Origin: Eutreptiella sp. 'Long Island Sound 2002'
Lineage: Eukaryota > Euglenozoa > Euglenophyceae > Eutreptiales > Eutreptiaceae
Reading direction: 5' to 3'
DNA length: 64,000 nt
Assembly (NCBI GenBank): GCA_964036045.1
Contig: OZ038385.1
Coordinates: forward strand, 33,797,129-33,861,128
Made by a program: the position numbers and the translations under genes. The notes under the pieces are model-generated. The model searched no databases. It saw only the letters and a list, made by a program, of their open reading frames with translations, and was not told where the DNA came from. This document shows, piece by piece, positions 12,831 through 25,934 of the stretch; positions within the stretch are counted from its first letter, which is position 1, and each line of letters starts with the position of its first letter.

Positions 12831-15063
12831 GACTTGCCAAAGGCAATAGAATTTGCATTCGTCCCTCTTTTCCACTCCCTTTTGATTGGGTGCCTTTTTA
12901 GTGGTTGTACTTCTGCTCTTGGTTGGTGGCGTTGTTCAAGATTTTCTTTCAAGGTTCCACCCTACGTTCGTGTTTCCATTCCAGTTGAGTTGATCCCCAG
13001 TTGCATTAGGGCTTTGTACGTAGGTTTAAGCCGCCGTCCATCATGGCCCGAATTGTAACGGTAGTCGCCGCGTTATTGCATTCGTTCCATGATGTGGCAG
13101 CGCACAAGAGTGCGTGTCTGCTTTGCACTCTGCATGATCCAACAATTGGGCACCATTTAAAGGCGATGGCACCGCCCTGCAGGCAAGCATAGCACGGTTC
13201 TGAGGCAGTCATTATGCGCAGATGTGGGCATTCCCGGCTGTGGCGTTGAAAGATGGCATGGTTCCGCGGCTGCAGCCAGTGAACAGAGGAGCATTTGGTG
13301 AGGTGCATACCGCAACTGGAGTCCTATGTTTTGCTTTGAGCCTGGCCATACGCTGAGCTCTCTGTTTGGCTGCTTTGTAGGATCGGTCAAGGAATCCTGT
13401 TCCTTGATGTAAAGTGGATTCCAAGACGCCTCATGGACGTGGAGGTCATGAAGACGTGACCTGCGTGCACAGCAGCGAGGTCTGAGGAGTGCATCTACTT
13501 GCCACCCGCCACACGATTGCATGCGCCTACGTACCACGGCCGGCCAACGGGTGCACGGTGAGGGTAGAGACGTGAAGCGGTTCCCTCGCTTGGCTGCGTC
13601 CGCTGGGGCAGTAGACGTCGGCTCTATTCTTTGCGGTTGCAGAACGCATGGGGGGCTGGGCGGGGAGGCCTGCTAAGGGTTCAGTACCCAAAGAGATAGA
13701 GGCGGCTGAGCCCTTGAAGCGACACCCGTCCACAGTGTCCCCAGAGTTATACTATGTGCAGGGCCGCCGGAGGAGGTTGTGAAACGGCCACCCTGCTTTT
13801 CCTTGCAAGCCCCATGCATTTCGCATTACATTGGCGCAGGGCCCACATTTGGCACACCTGCTCACATGCTCACATGTCCCATGTGAGCAGTGGCCCACAG
13901 TCACCAGCGTCCCTCTTTCATATGTGGCATCCTGTAACAGATTTCAGCCTTTGAACATGGGTTGCAGCAAGAAAAATGAGGCAAATTGCACGAATTGTGT
14001 CAAGTGGATTTAGAGGACGGGTATTTAATGGGTTTTGATGCTTTAAAGGTCTTGCAGGTTCGTGTGTACATTTCTAATGAGGTTGAGGTCTGGTTGATAT
14101 TCAAGGCCCTGGTTGTTAACAATCCACAGAGATTGAGGATGTATAGGGTCGCAATGAGGGCCTTGAGGGGGAAGACAGTGAAGTTGAGGATGAGCCTTTG
14201 TAAAGTCTCCTTGCCAATGTTGAGTCTTCCCAACCTCGGCTCAGGCCTCCACTCAAATGTGATGTGGGCACAATTGGTTTGAAAGCCATCCGAAACAACA
14301 CATGCACTGCATGAGTAGATTGTGTGTGAGTTCAAGGTCAAGTATAGGAAGAATGACCTCTCTGCCCATGGCATGAGGATGAGATGCTTCACACGGTGAG
14401 ACCCACCTAAACCAGTTACGTTTGTAGCATACAAATGTAGTGGTCGTTTTATGAGGCAATCTCCAAACACTTGTAAGTCCTTCAGAAGACATCCTTAATC
14501 TTCTCTTGACACTCTACTGCATTGTGCTTTTCTTGTGTGATTCGTAGTAGATCTTGGCTTCACATGGGTGTATCTAACAGCACAGTATTTCTGAGGAGCT
14601 GTACTCTTCAAACCGTTGCTGGTCACACACGTTGGGTGGGCACAGCTGTGTATGGCTTCATGTCGTAGTCGTAAACAGCCTTACACAAGACAAGCTCTGG
14701 TTGTGTAAAACCGCCCACCACAGCGGTTGTTGTTGCAGGTTGCCACGTGCAGATGTTTGTTGTGACCAAAAAGTCGTTGAGCACTCGCTGTTCAATGATA
14801 GCAGACATCATTGGTTTGGAATTCACGGAGGGATTTATTCTTGAAGTGCCGAACCGCAAATATATCCAGCAGTACGTAATTGTACACCGCAGTACCGGCC
14901 CGCTGTATGTAGCCATGTGCAAAGAGCTGTCACAGCCGCACAACTGTGCATGTGCCACTGTACCTGCAGGCCTGCAGATCAGTTCCTACCACTTTCCACA
15001 GTCCAAACCGATTTCCCCCAGTGTCGTCCAGCATGCAGGGAATGCATCAGTACAAATTTGAGT
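12831..15063. other. Unassigned region right of the satellite
   Basis: The satellite ends after the left arm of its inverted repeat near 12830. Beyond it I see no recognisable domain, RNA or terminal repeats. Open frames of up to about 156 codons occur on both strands over the same bases and show no recognisable motif. Confidence 0.5.
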
Positions 15064-15083
15064 GCACACACACACACACACAC
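15064..15083. repeat. (CA)n microsatellite
   Basis: Ten CA units, followed downstream by shorter CA-rich patches to about 15450. Confidence 0.95.
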
Positions 15084-15642
15084 AGCTTGTGGCATGCCTC
15101 ACACAAAAATGGTCCCCCCCCCCCACACACACATGCACGTAATGCCCTGGCTATGGGCAGGAGGTCCATGCGAGGATGGGATTCAGGGGGACAGGCAAGA
15201 AGGACGGCCCTTGGGCAAGTCAAGGATCTGACCCTCGGTCAAGAAATGAGAGCAAGAATGGCAGCCTTTGGGCAAGTCATGGGAGTCACCAGGGCAATGG
15301 CCTGCGGGCAGGAACTGTGGATGGACACAGGTAGAAGCAACTGGCTCTGCCTTGTAGCGCACCACTGTCTTTGTGCCCCTCTTCTTGCTGTACTTTCCCC
15401 CTCCGTCCACAACCATAGGCACACAGGTACACACACAATTACACCTGCACACACATCGCAGAGAAGATCACCTGACTGACAATCTCGGGGAGGTTCTACC
15501 AAGGTGAGTGGGCAGGGGCAGTCTGCTGCCCATTTGTTCCCGGCTGTTCAGCCGCAATGTCTGAACCCCCCCTTGGTCTCCTCTTCCTTGAGACCCGCGA
15601 TGATTTACCCCGGCAGCTACCTTTTCGGATATGTGCATGCGT

Positions 15643-15758
<116 letters not shown>

Positions 15759-16655
15759 TCATGCAACGAGGAGTGCGCCACTGCTATCGCAAAGGTCACC
15801 ACAAGGTGGTCATGCTAGGGAAATAGCTCGGAAAACGGCCTGCGGGGCCTGCATCCGGCCCGCACAAAACACCACGCCTGTGCTCCTCATGATCGCGCCA
15901 TTATCCTCAGCTCTAGCGCTCCCCACACATCCCACTTACACTGCTGGCACCCAAACGACGGAGACCAAAAAGCCCCACCGCCCCTTCACCACCAGCCCCC
16001 TCCCAGAGGGAATGCTTCTGGATGACAGGCCAGAAGCAGCACGATCCCTCTTTTCACAGGGACATGGAGAGCCGCAACAGAGATCACTTCAGCCCTTTTC
16101 ACATCTGAGGTCCTGTACCTCGTTAACAATTCTCAGGAGGACTAGAAAAGCCGCCTGCCCTTGTTAATAGCGTGATAATGAGCTCGGAGGCCCAGTCCTT
16201 CCGTTGCACCGTGATTCTCGGGGGCCGGGGGTGGGATAGAGCATGCCTCACGCAGGCCCGCTAACCCCCTTCCCTAGCCCTTCGCAAGAGCATCCAGGAC
16301 AATAATAGCCAGGTTAATAGCACAGAGCACACCCACAAACAAACACCCACAAACACATGAACACCCACAGCGCAACCCCACAGCTACGCAAAGGGAGACG
16401 CCTGACGCCCCCATCCCCACTAGCCCTGCCCCCCAAGGAAAGGCTGAAGGAAAGGATCTGGCTGGGCCACTTTTCAGCTTTTCAGCACATTGGAGAGCAA
16501 GCTGTGAATCTGAGTGACTGAGCTAATCTGTGAGGTTCTGGTCTCACTGAAGGGTGGTGGACTAGCCGAAAGAGACGGCGTCTGCTGACCCCAGAAAGTG
16601 AATTTTGTGTTCCCATGCAGCTTGAGGGTCTCCCGTGTTGTTGGTTTTCAGCAGG

Positions 16656-16656
16656 A

Positions 16657-16687
<31 letters not shown>

Positions 16688-16743
16688 CCCACCCACCCAC
16701 ACACACACATACCTGTACACACACCCGCACACATGCACGTACC

Positions 16744-16786
<43 letters not shown>

Positions 16787-16792
16787 ACCCAT
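16656..16792. repeat. Compound CA-rich microsatellite
   Basis: Runs of CA are mixed with CCCA and CGCACA variants, the imperfect structure of an older dinucleotide array. Confidence 0.93.
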
Positions 16793-16966
16793 GTACCTAG
16801 ACATATTCTGCAGGATTTGCTGACGGGCACAAGGAGGCTGTGCAGCAACACCGGACACACTGTACATACTCGAACCATAGACCGCATCCGGTTGGAACAA
16901 TGTTGCACAGTGCGCATGTGACGTGAACGGAAGCGTGCACAGACACGCATGCGTGCACAAGCACAC

Positions 16967-17698
16967 TCACACTGAGGCATCCATTGCTACAAAAGCGACG
17001 CGGGCATGTGGGCTCTGCAGCTGCATGCAGTGCGCTCCATGCAGCTGCACAGTGATACGTGCACATACTACAGGGGGCATGAGCTTCAAGGGTGCCGGTG
17101 CGGTGGCCAGAAACCGGTCGCCCAATTGCGTAATCCCTGGTCTTTTTGCGTTTATTTGCTGTTGCTCCATGATGACCCTAATCTGGGGTGCCCCTGAATC
17201 ATATTTCAGTCCTTCGCTCCTCCGCTCTGAAGGGCAGGAAATCAGAGACACAAGGCACAGGAAGTTCTTTTTAGGGTGGTCTGAAAGGCAGTCGGATCTC
17301 TTCCTTTTGGTTAAGAATAAATCGCTTTCGCGGTGCACCAAAGGCCGATGTCGTTTGGCAGTTGGTGGCCCGGTGAAGCTGGAGGTTGGAAGTGAACCGA
17401 CGGCAGCTAATTTGAACAAACCAACAGCCGTTGCTGGTTGATTGATGATCCTGATCCTACACCAAGTCCATAAGGGGTCCCAGGACCCCCTTAGTTCACT
17501 CATTGGCCCATTATTTGCGTTGGGGTCCATTGCTGTTTTTTTTCCTGGGGGCAGGGTCAGGTATTTCATCAAGGTGCGCCCTTTAGCTGTGGTTGATACC
17601 TCAGAGGTGCGTCTGAAAGTATTAGAGGCCAGGGGCACGATCGTATGCGCACCCGGTGGGTAGGGCAGCATCCGACCATCACGGGCTCTGGAACACAC
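16967..17698 (-). CDS. Long open frame of unknown status
   Basis: A 243-codon minus-strand frame, the longest unexplained one in the 13-25 kb stretch. It has no recognised domain. The middle is Lys/Arg/Ser-rich, and there is no signal peptide or clear membrane segment. The plus strand is also open over much of the same interval (16923-17441 and 17442-17663), so coding direction cannot be decided by eye. Candidates are an exon, an old organelle or transposon insertion, or chance. Confidence 0.2.
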   Translation of the reverse strand: MCSRARDGRMLPYPPGAHTIVPLASNTFRRTSEVSTTAKGRTLMKYLTLPPGKKTAMDPNANNGPMSELRGSWDPLWTWCRIRIINQPATAVGLFKLAAVGSLPTSSFTGPPTAKRHRPLVHRESDLFLTKRKRSDCLSDHPKKNFLCLVSLISCPSERRSEGLKYDSGAPQIRVIMEQQQINAKRPGITQLGDRFLATAPAPLKLMPPVVCARITVQLHGAHCMQLQSPHARVAFVAMDASV

Positions 17699-20600
17699 GC
17701 TTTCCCTCCTTCCCCAGAACAGTCCCGTTGCAGTCCGTCACAGTCCCCTTAGTCCATTACATGGATATTCCAGCTCTCTACCGAAGTCCTGCACGCGTCC
17801 ACAGAGCAGGCAGAGGCCCACCCGTTGTCAATTGTGCACAGCACTCAGCACCTGGCCCCTGTCGCTGCATCCTTTGCCTGATCACTGTCAAGCTGGCGAG
17901 ATAGGAGCTCCACATTTCCCTGCGCTTTGACTTTTCCCCGGGGAAGGGAAGCTGCTATGGCTTGCCATCCCTGCCTCTGCTCTATGGGAGCTGCTGTGGG
18001 TGCCAGGCTGCCGCAAGGGAGCCCCTTGCCATGCGCTTATTTAGTCCCCACCCAGACATGCCTTGTGACGGCACACATGGGTGCATGCCCAAAACACCCT
18101 GGTGCATCGTGCACCTCCTTGTAACCTATTCTGATGCGCAGCACCTCTGCACATGTCCCCCCCCCCAACAAAAAAGAGAAATGGAGCCACGAGGTTACAG
18201 CGACACACCGCTTGCAGTTGTAGCAGTCCTGCTTCCCTCAATCCAGACACAAACATCTCCCACACCCTTACCCCATTCTCCCCTCTTTCGGAGCAGAATA
18301 CTTCAAGGCATTGACCCAGGCTCATACCATTTCACTAGCCCCCAGGCCCCGTGTTTCTCTTCTTCATCAGGCTGCAGCCTGCCATCCCTTGGTACTGCGT
18401 CTCAGCCCACCTCAACAACATACACAGCAGGGATCCACCCTGCATTGGACACTGTTTGGAAAACCCTGTGCCATACCTTGCACTACTCTGCAGGTGCCAG
18501 CCCTATGCACGCACCACTGAGTAGCCAGCCAGCCAGCCACATAATGAGGAGGAAATGACACCATATTTACTTGGTGGACGCTAGCCATATTTTTCTTTTT
18601 TTGACAGGCCCTTGTTCAGTGAGTAAGAGCCAGCCATATATTTATCTAGCAGGACACCGTGTAGGAGCCAACTCCGCATTCACCCAGTGAGTCGGAATTA
18701 GCCACACCTTTGCTAAATGACTGGCAGCCAGGCATATGTCTCATGTTCACGGCCAGCTAAATGACCGCGGAGCCTGCCCGGAGGAGCAGTAGTGTGAAGG
18801 AGTCTGAGAATCGACCTAAATATATTTGCCAGAACCATCCACATGGCATTAGCCAGTATCATTTCACCCACACATGATTACTCAGCTGGCTGGGGTGGGC
18901 CAGCTCTGTATTTTTCTCCGTAGGTGCAGGCACTTCCCTGCAAAGCCACTATTACATGGCGTCAGCAGAGCCCAACATTCACGTTATCTACACTCGTTAG
19001 CCCTCAGATGCAGAGCCGAGGTCATGCAAACCTGTACTGTCTACTAGTGGACTGCACGCCGCTGTGCCTGTTTCCATGGCCCTGTGCACAGTGGTGGTCC
19101 ACATGGGGACAGACAAAAAGGCCACAGGGGGTGGGTTGCCTTTCAGCAGGAAGGATGGTGGCATACTCATCTGGAAGGGGGTGAACACAGTCAAATGGGA
19201 TGGGGCAGACGCAAGATTACTCAAAACACAACACAGTGCTTTCAAGCTGATGCAAAACCTTTTTGCTCAAGGCATCATCACACAAGCGGCATGCATGGGT
19301 TTTGACCTTCATTTGCTCGTTACAAAGGGGGCGCACCGTGCGCTGTGCCCGCGCTGTGCGAAAAGTCAGCTGTTTTCCACCACCGGTAGCCACGGATCCC
19401 AAGGTCCTGAATTCTGCACCCTACCACCCCCCTGCTGGTACACCAGGGGTTTTTTTTTTAGTCTGATGCTTGCCACGGGTCCCAGGGTCCTGCATTCTGC
19501 ACCCCATGCTGTTTGAATTGATCATACATCCTTCTGCAGGTGGGTGGTTTTCAGGGGTGTTCCCGGGATAAACGACGTAATAATTGGCGCTGTGCGCGCG
19601 CTGTGCGAAAACGCCCCCAAATGGTTGATGGGTAATGAACAGTTGCTGCTAGTCAGCCGATTATTGCAATGGCTACCACATCCCAAGACCTCTCGCAGGG
19701 CATGGCACAGACCTACAGCTAGGGGAGGTTTCTGACAGGCGGAACCGGCAATGCCAGGGAACCACCCTCCCCTGCTGTTCACGTGTTGTACATTAGCGTC
19801 AGTGTCAATCAATCAACGCCGCCAGCAATGTGCCGTAAAGGCTGGTAGAGAGGCAGTGGGCCCAACTTTAGGGAGTGCTGGCAGACAAGGCCAAGTCCAT
19901 GGGGGTTGCGGACTTGGGGGACCCCTTGGGGGGTGGGGGGGGGGGGGGCAAGCCAGGATTGCCGATGCCTATTTTCTTTTGGATCTCCTCACGCAGTGCA
20001 GTGGAGGCAGGCGCTGAATTCTGTCAGGTGTCTCACAAAACGGGGTGCATGCCACTGAGCAAGAACTGGACACGGACACGCTGCACTGAATACAGCACCG
20101 AGACGTCCTTTGCCGCATGACTGCTTCCTCAGGACCACGAAAGCCTGCGTCCCCTGCGTGCAACAGCAGTAAGAGGCACATGTCCGTTGGGGTGATGCTG
20201 ATCTCAATTCGCCCCTTCAGCCGCTGAAGTTGGCGACTTTGGGTTGCCCTTCACACCCCAGCGGCGACAAATATGACTGTGGTCTGCGTGCGGGGCAGAT
20301 ACTTGCCTCGTATGGTCCGGGGCGTGAGGGCATTGGGGGAGGCATGCAGATGTGCAATTTGGCCCGTTGCCTGCGAAATATCCATCGTGTCCATGAAGGC
20401 AGAATCGACGCTTAGGTCCAGGTCTCTTCTTGTGGCATCTTCGCCCGAAACAGCTGCCTATCCATGCAGGCCTGGGGAGGGATCAGCTTGCGGGGGCCGT
20501 GGGCATTTCTTTGTTTTCCGGCAGTCGCCCTGCTTGGAGACTCGTAATGTGTGGCCACACAACCTGTTCCTGTGCTCACGTCTGCAACACATTTGCCCAT

Positions 20601-21039
20601 GTGCTTTGTGAAAGGCACAGGGCCACTTTGTGGCCCCGCAGCCTTTCCCTCAGGCTGCAAGTTGTTGCTACAAGAGAATGGTCGGAACCTATTTCTATCG
20701 TTGCCTGCCTCTAGGCCCTGATCAAAAATGCTCCTTCTCCTGTGCGCCACCGCCGCCCGAAGCAGTGGTCTGGGGCCGCACATGTTTATTGGCGCGTGTG
20801 TACAGTGGCTGTGGGTTCTGAAGCCTTTTTGACGCGATTTCATTTTGTTAAGAGCTACAGAGCCCCCACCGCTGTGGCATGCCCGGCCGGGTGCATCAAC
20901 CTCCTTACAGCCCAGCTTTTCTTTGGTGCAGAAAAGCGCATTTTGTCACGCAATCTTTATGTTGCCCGGTCTGCCACCTGACGGCAGGGGGTTCATGACA
21001 CTTGGAGCTGGTCTTGCTGCTGCTTGTGTTTGTGGGCCC

Positions 21040-21042
<3 letters not shown>

Positions 21043-21090
<48 letters not shown>
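21043..21090. repeat. (GT)n microsatellite
   Basis: 24 uninterrupted GT units. Confidence 0.97.
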
Positions 21091-21092
<2 letters not shown>

Positions 21093-21410
21093 ACGGCCTT
21101 GGTGGACGGCTCTCTTAATCAGGGTCAGCCTGCAGCAGGCTCCATCCACGCCAATCTGTTTCTGCGATTCCCTGGCTCCTTTGCAGCACAGTCTGCATAT
21201 CTGGTCTGCATCCAGAGCTTCAACAAGTACACCAATTGGTCATGCGCGTGTGCGTGTGTGTGAAGGGGTGTGTTAGTGTGCTTTAGCGGTATGTGTACAC
21301 GTGCAGCTTTTCTTTCACCATTGGCTGAGGTCCTTGCCCCCCCCCCCAAACCCCCTCGCTTAGCTCACCTCAATTCGGTCTCCCCACCCTGCCTCCCAAA
21401 CCCCTTTGAT

Positions 21411-21540
21411 CGTGCGTGTGTGGGTGTGGATGTGAAAATGGATGTGGATGTGGGTGTGAGTGTGGGTGTGGTTTTTTCTCTCAGTGTGTTTTTGTGGTAT
21501 GTGTTTTTGTTTGTGTGTTCGTGTGCATGCGTGTTTTGTG
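21411..21540. repeat. GT-rich degenerate microsatellite
   Basis: Imperfect GTGTGGATGTG-type repeats, probably an eroded (GT)n array. Confidence 0.8.
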
Positions 21541-23187
21541 TGGCAGTCGGGGGTTTGGCTCAGGCTGTGTGTGGCTGCCTGTACCAGAGAATTCCCAAAG
21601 CACTGGGTCAAAACTGGTCAAAGAGGAAGGAACGGGCCAATGTTGAGCTGCAGTATCCCCAATCGGTTTTCTCCACTGTAGCCAGTACTCATGTGTGTTG
21701 GATGAGTTCACAAGTGCCCATCCCATCACCGTAAACGCCACTTAAGTCACCTGCTGCTGTCAACGCCTCATAAATGTGAGCTTGCCTCTACTCATTGCAT
21801 CCTAACCTTGTCCTCTGGGAGGGATCTGCCAGCATGGTGTGCACTATGCAATGTGCAATGCAAAGCTGTTGTACTCCGTTGCAGTGCTCAGGCGTGGCGC
21901 TTTGTTTTCCTGAATGGGGTGCCAGTGCATAATATGCCAGTTGTGTGGCAGGTGTAGTGATGAGAGACACGGCCGCTGGCAATCCCAAGCCTGAAGGTGG
22001 TTTTGTTGCCGATGTGCCAAATGTTGTCGGCAAAGAGTTGTCATTTGTTGTGGTGACTGGTGGGGGGACAGTAGTGGCCAAATCAAAACACAGTAGCGGT
22101 GATGTCAGGGTCTGGAGAGCGGGGATCTGTTGCTGTGCACTAATCCAAAAAAGGCCACAGTGTCCCGATCCATTGAAAAAGTAGACCCCTCAACTGTTTA
22201 TGTGCCACAGTTGATGTGGCACAGTGGACACACAGAACACTTGGGGCAGACGTTGCATCTTTGCCCATCTCTTGAAGTGGACATTGGAGTCCCGACAGAA
22301 AGTGATGAAGATATTCATGACAGGTGCCGCTGGAGCCTCCAGCCAGCTGTTGGATCGCATTCTGGGCCTTCGAAATGGCACAATTTGTTTGTGTCTGCAT
22401 TGTAGTGTGGTTCTGGTTGCTAGCTCTCAATGTCCGCGAACTCATGTTTTTCAGTGTTCTACCGGTCCTCCAGATATTTGTTTTGATGGCACAACCCCAC
22501 GTGTCTGGTGTGCATAGCCATGTCGATCCACGGGTTGCTCATCACTTTTGCAGGCATTTGCTGCTGTGTGCGCGCATGTGCTCATGCACGCATACAAATG
22601 CCTGTGCACCAAAGAATCATCTGTGTGCAAAGTGAGAGCTTGGGCAATGTGCCTCCACTTGTCCTTCTCTCCCTGGCGTTCCTCATGGAGCCTCTTCCAT
22701 CACCTTTATGCCCTAAGCCCCCCCACTTGCACTTTCATGCAATTTAGACTGCTGCATTTTGCTCCATTGTCTTTGGTATTGGAGTGCACAGATGGGGGAA
22801 TGTTGCCACACCAGGCGTGCAGTGGGCAAAATGCTTGGCCCATACGCCCTGGACCGGCGCTATCCAAGGCGGTATCCAACTCTCTCACACCTTGGGACCC
22901 CTGATACGTTCGGGGTTATGTAGCCATTTGAGTCCTCTCCGCATTGAGGACCCTGATGCGGCAGGGGTTAGGAAGCCACTCTATTCGCTCACTGGTGGCA
23001 TTGAGATTTGACACTGGACGTGGTACGCACACGGGGCAGAAAATACAGCACGGTGGACTATCGGCAGCGATTGGTTTCACGGCGTTGGGGCAGAGATTTG
23101 CATGCATCTATGAGTTGTGCCACCCGTAGGACCAGTGCATCAGTTGGTCTGCATTTTGTTGCACTCTTCACACTCTTTCTGCATTCA

Positions 23188-23420
23188 TCCCCCCCCCCCC
23201 CCCCCGCATGTCCTTCGCCGCCCCTTGTCCTTCCCTGGGTGGTGGGGGGGGGGGGGTCACTTGGCCCAAAAAGCACAGGAAATACTAGGCGCTGAAGGCA
23301 CCAAAGAAAAAATTTCTTCAGGTTACACCAGAACTGGGGTGGCTGTGGGGGGTGTCACTGTGACCGTCCCCCGGGGGTTGGGGGGGGGACAGTCTTCCCT
23401 CGGGGGGGGGGGGGGGGGGC
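23188..23420. repeat. Cluster of poly-C and poly-G runs
   Basis: One long C run is followed by at least four long G runs within about 230 bp. The plus strand could form a G-quadruplex. These runs are also places where read or assembly lengths are unreliable. Confidence 0.85.
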
Positions 23421-24546
23421 ACAGGGGGCTGAGGGTATGCAGTTTGGTAACAGCCCCTACTATAGCCCCTGCGAACCGTGGTAACATGTACCCCCTCATG
23501 TGTGGGCAAATTCTGATGCAACCAACACAGCTGCAGCGCAAGATGATGGACTGACACACTCGTGTATGAAGTCCGGAACACACGCCAAAAAAGTGTTGTG
23601 CTGGGCGCGTGCCAGGCAAACGTTCCCCCATTGTATTGATGAGTTGTGGCCCCTGTCCTGGGGCAGAGGCTTGCCACCAAAGAGCATTTCAAAATAATCA
23701 ATGGCACCAGCCAGGAGGCCTCCAGGGCTCAGTTATGTTGTGTTGAAAGGTGATTATTCATCTGTTGCGTGTATTGTACATGCACTATGTGTGCACTGTG
23801 CATCTGTTGGGCTCTGCATCATGAAGGACAATCCCAAGGTTGCTGTATTTTGTGTGCAACGTATGAAAGATTACATGGCGTGCCATGAAGGCAGTGCTTG
23901 CACCATTGGTTTGTCAGTGGCTTGTTGAAAATTGTATTGTGGCTCAGTAACTGGTTCAGCAAAGTATTTGCTTTTGCATTTAGCATTTGTAAATATTACA
24001 GCTTTCCTACAAAAGAGCTGACATTGATTACAATAACTCAGGGTGGGTTACCGCCATACCTCCAAAAAAAACATCACTGGGATGGCATAGCGTTTATGCG
24101 GCGACTGGTGAAGCGCCTGATGCTGTTTGTATTGAAGTATGACTGAGGTCATCCACGTCAGCAGTGCAAAAGGGAAGGTTGCCAATGTTGCTGCAACCCA
24201 ATTGCAAGTGCATGAGGCTGCTCTTTATTTAAAGTTACCTGTTGATTGGAATCTATGAGAGTGTTGTGGCATTATTGAAAGGTGAGTGTAGGATGACAAA
24301 AACAGAATTGCACAGTGCATGTCTGGAACACAGTTCATGAGCGAAGTCATAGTTCGTGGTTCATTCCTGTGTTCTGTTCCCCTTGGCAAGTTGGGTGACT
24401 GCCTATTCCCTGCGCCTGTCTGTAACATACTGTCCAGGTTTTTAGCCAGCTCTGACTAAGCAGGCTTGAGACACTTTTTCCCCTTTCCAGATGAGTTTTT
24501 CCTCCTTTCAACATGTGTCAAGCTTTTTGGAATACATTCTGACCCT

Positions 24547-24594
24547 ACAACAACAACAATAACAACATCAACAACATCAACAACAACAACATTC
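24547..24594. repeat. (CAA)n-rich microsatellite
   Basis: Interrupted CAA/CAT/TAA triplets over about 48 bp. Confidence 0.9.
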
Positions 24595-25274
24595 GTAACC
24601 AGTTCAGTCTGAGACTGGGCTTGGGTACCACCCCGCCCAAGGGCTGCATTCTACTTACGCGTACCCACATACAACCTGAAGTTCTGTGGGTGCACTCACG
24701 TTGTGGCCTGAGTTGCTTGAGTTCTAGTGGAAAGGAAGTGAGTGACTCTTGTCATGTTTGGGAAAATGGGCTGTTTTTTGACTTTTTTTTTGACACAGGT
24801 TGAGTGAAGCCTCTGTGACCCCGAATGGCTCATGTGTGCTTTCTATCAGGTTATGATCCACAGGTTGGGAGTTTTGTCAGTTGTGGTCGAACAGTACTCA
24901 GAGAATCACCCAAATCCTTTGCCATGTACATCGCATTGGACAGATGAGGATGTGCCAGGAAAATTTCGGCAGGACTGACAGGGATAGAGGCAACATCTTG
25001 CATTCAACTACATATTTGACGACAGTAAATGGATAACCCCTCTGATTCTTCACTTGGTTTGTGGCTTATACACCAGCTACTTTGTGCAATTCGTGGTGTG
25101 CATATGATGTGGTGCTTCTGAGTATTTTTTTTGTGCCAAACAACTATGGTCCATCCCTGTCCATGAACCATGATTTGTTGTTTTCAAATGTAGTCCAAAC
25201 TTTGCACTTTTTCACGCAGCCTCTGCTGGCTGCATTCCATTTTGCTTGCTTCAGATTCAGTGATGGCTTAAATA

Positions 25275-25340
25275 AAGGGGGAGTGTTAGCGCGCCGGGCA
25301 TCTTTTTTGACCAGTGCCCCACCGGTGGTCTTTTAGGGGT
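25275..25340 (+). other. Possible polypurine tract and LTR start
   Basis: AAAGGGGGAG is followed directly by TGTTAGCGCGCC, the arrangement of a polypurine tract abutting a 3' LTR that begins TG. A related stretch (GTTAGCGCGCCGGGC, then a CATCTTTT and CCGGTGG stretch) recurs from 25883. I could not find the matching LTR end or a 5' LTR, so this may be a truncated element. Confidence 0.3.
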
Positions 25341-25549
25341 GCACTAAGGGGGCGCACTTAGCGCAGTGCAGCTATTTGGGTGCCTGGCTGTACTGGAGAC
25401 CCATACTTTGAGATATTAGGGGCATCATTGTGACCCGTAGTGTAGGTTTTGACTTCTGCTTTTGTCCCCTTTGTTGGGGACCCCTGAGAATGCAAGGGTG
25501 ACGTAGCATTTCTGCCCTCTTTTGGGCCCCCGAGAAGGCAGGGGTGAGG

Positions 25550-25875
25550 GACTCACAATCTACTCTTCGTTCGGTGGCCCCTTGAGTTAGGGTTGAGGAC
25601 TCTGAATCCACGCTTTGTTGCGTGGCCCCTTCAAATGCGGTTAGGGATTCGCAAACCACGCTTTGGTGCGTGGCACTTTGAGTTGGGGTCAAGGACTCTG
25701 AATCCACGCTTTGTTGCGTGGCACTTTGAGTTGGGGTTAGGGATTTGCAATCCACGCTTTGTTGTTTGGCACTTTTGAGTTGGGGTTAAAGACTCTGAAT
25801 CCACGCTTTGTTGCGTGGCGTTTTGGGTTGGGGTTAGGGATTCGCAATCCACGCTTTGTTGCTTGGCCCTTTGAG
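25550..25875. repeat. 48-bp hairpin repeats, cluster 1
   Basis: About seven tandem units of 48 bp. Most contain CCACGC-TTTGTT-GCGTGG, a perfect 6-bp stem with a 6-base loop. Because 48 is divisible by three, the minus strand reads as a repeated 16-residue peptide (core SLTPTQ), but this is expected from the period alone. A second cluster lies at 26665-27095 on the other side of the transposase relic. Confidence 0.88.
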
Positions 25876-25884
25876 GGGGAACGT

Positions 25885-25918
25885 TAGCGCGCCGGGCGCG
25901 CGCAGGGCGCGCGCCCGG
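25885..25918. repeat. TAGCGCGCCGGGC motif with GC-only hairpin
   Basis: CCGGGCGCGCGC (25892-25903) and its exact complement (25907-25918) flank AGG, giving a 12-bp GC-only stem. The homologous sequence at 25287 lacks the extra 22 bases. The motif TAGCGC(G/A)CCGGGC also occurs at 25287, 26636 and 31065. Confidence 0.85.
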
Positions 25919-25934
25919 GCATCTTTTGTGACCC

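Larger units (their letters stand above)
17704..25280. other. Unassigned region with scattered simple repeats
   Basis: I recognise no protein domain, RNA gene or paired terminal repeats. Supported contents are the GT arrays, the poly-G/poly-C cluster and the CAA array listed separately. Frames here are short and overlap on both strands. Confidence 0.5.
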
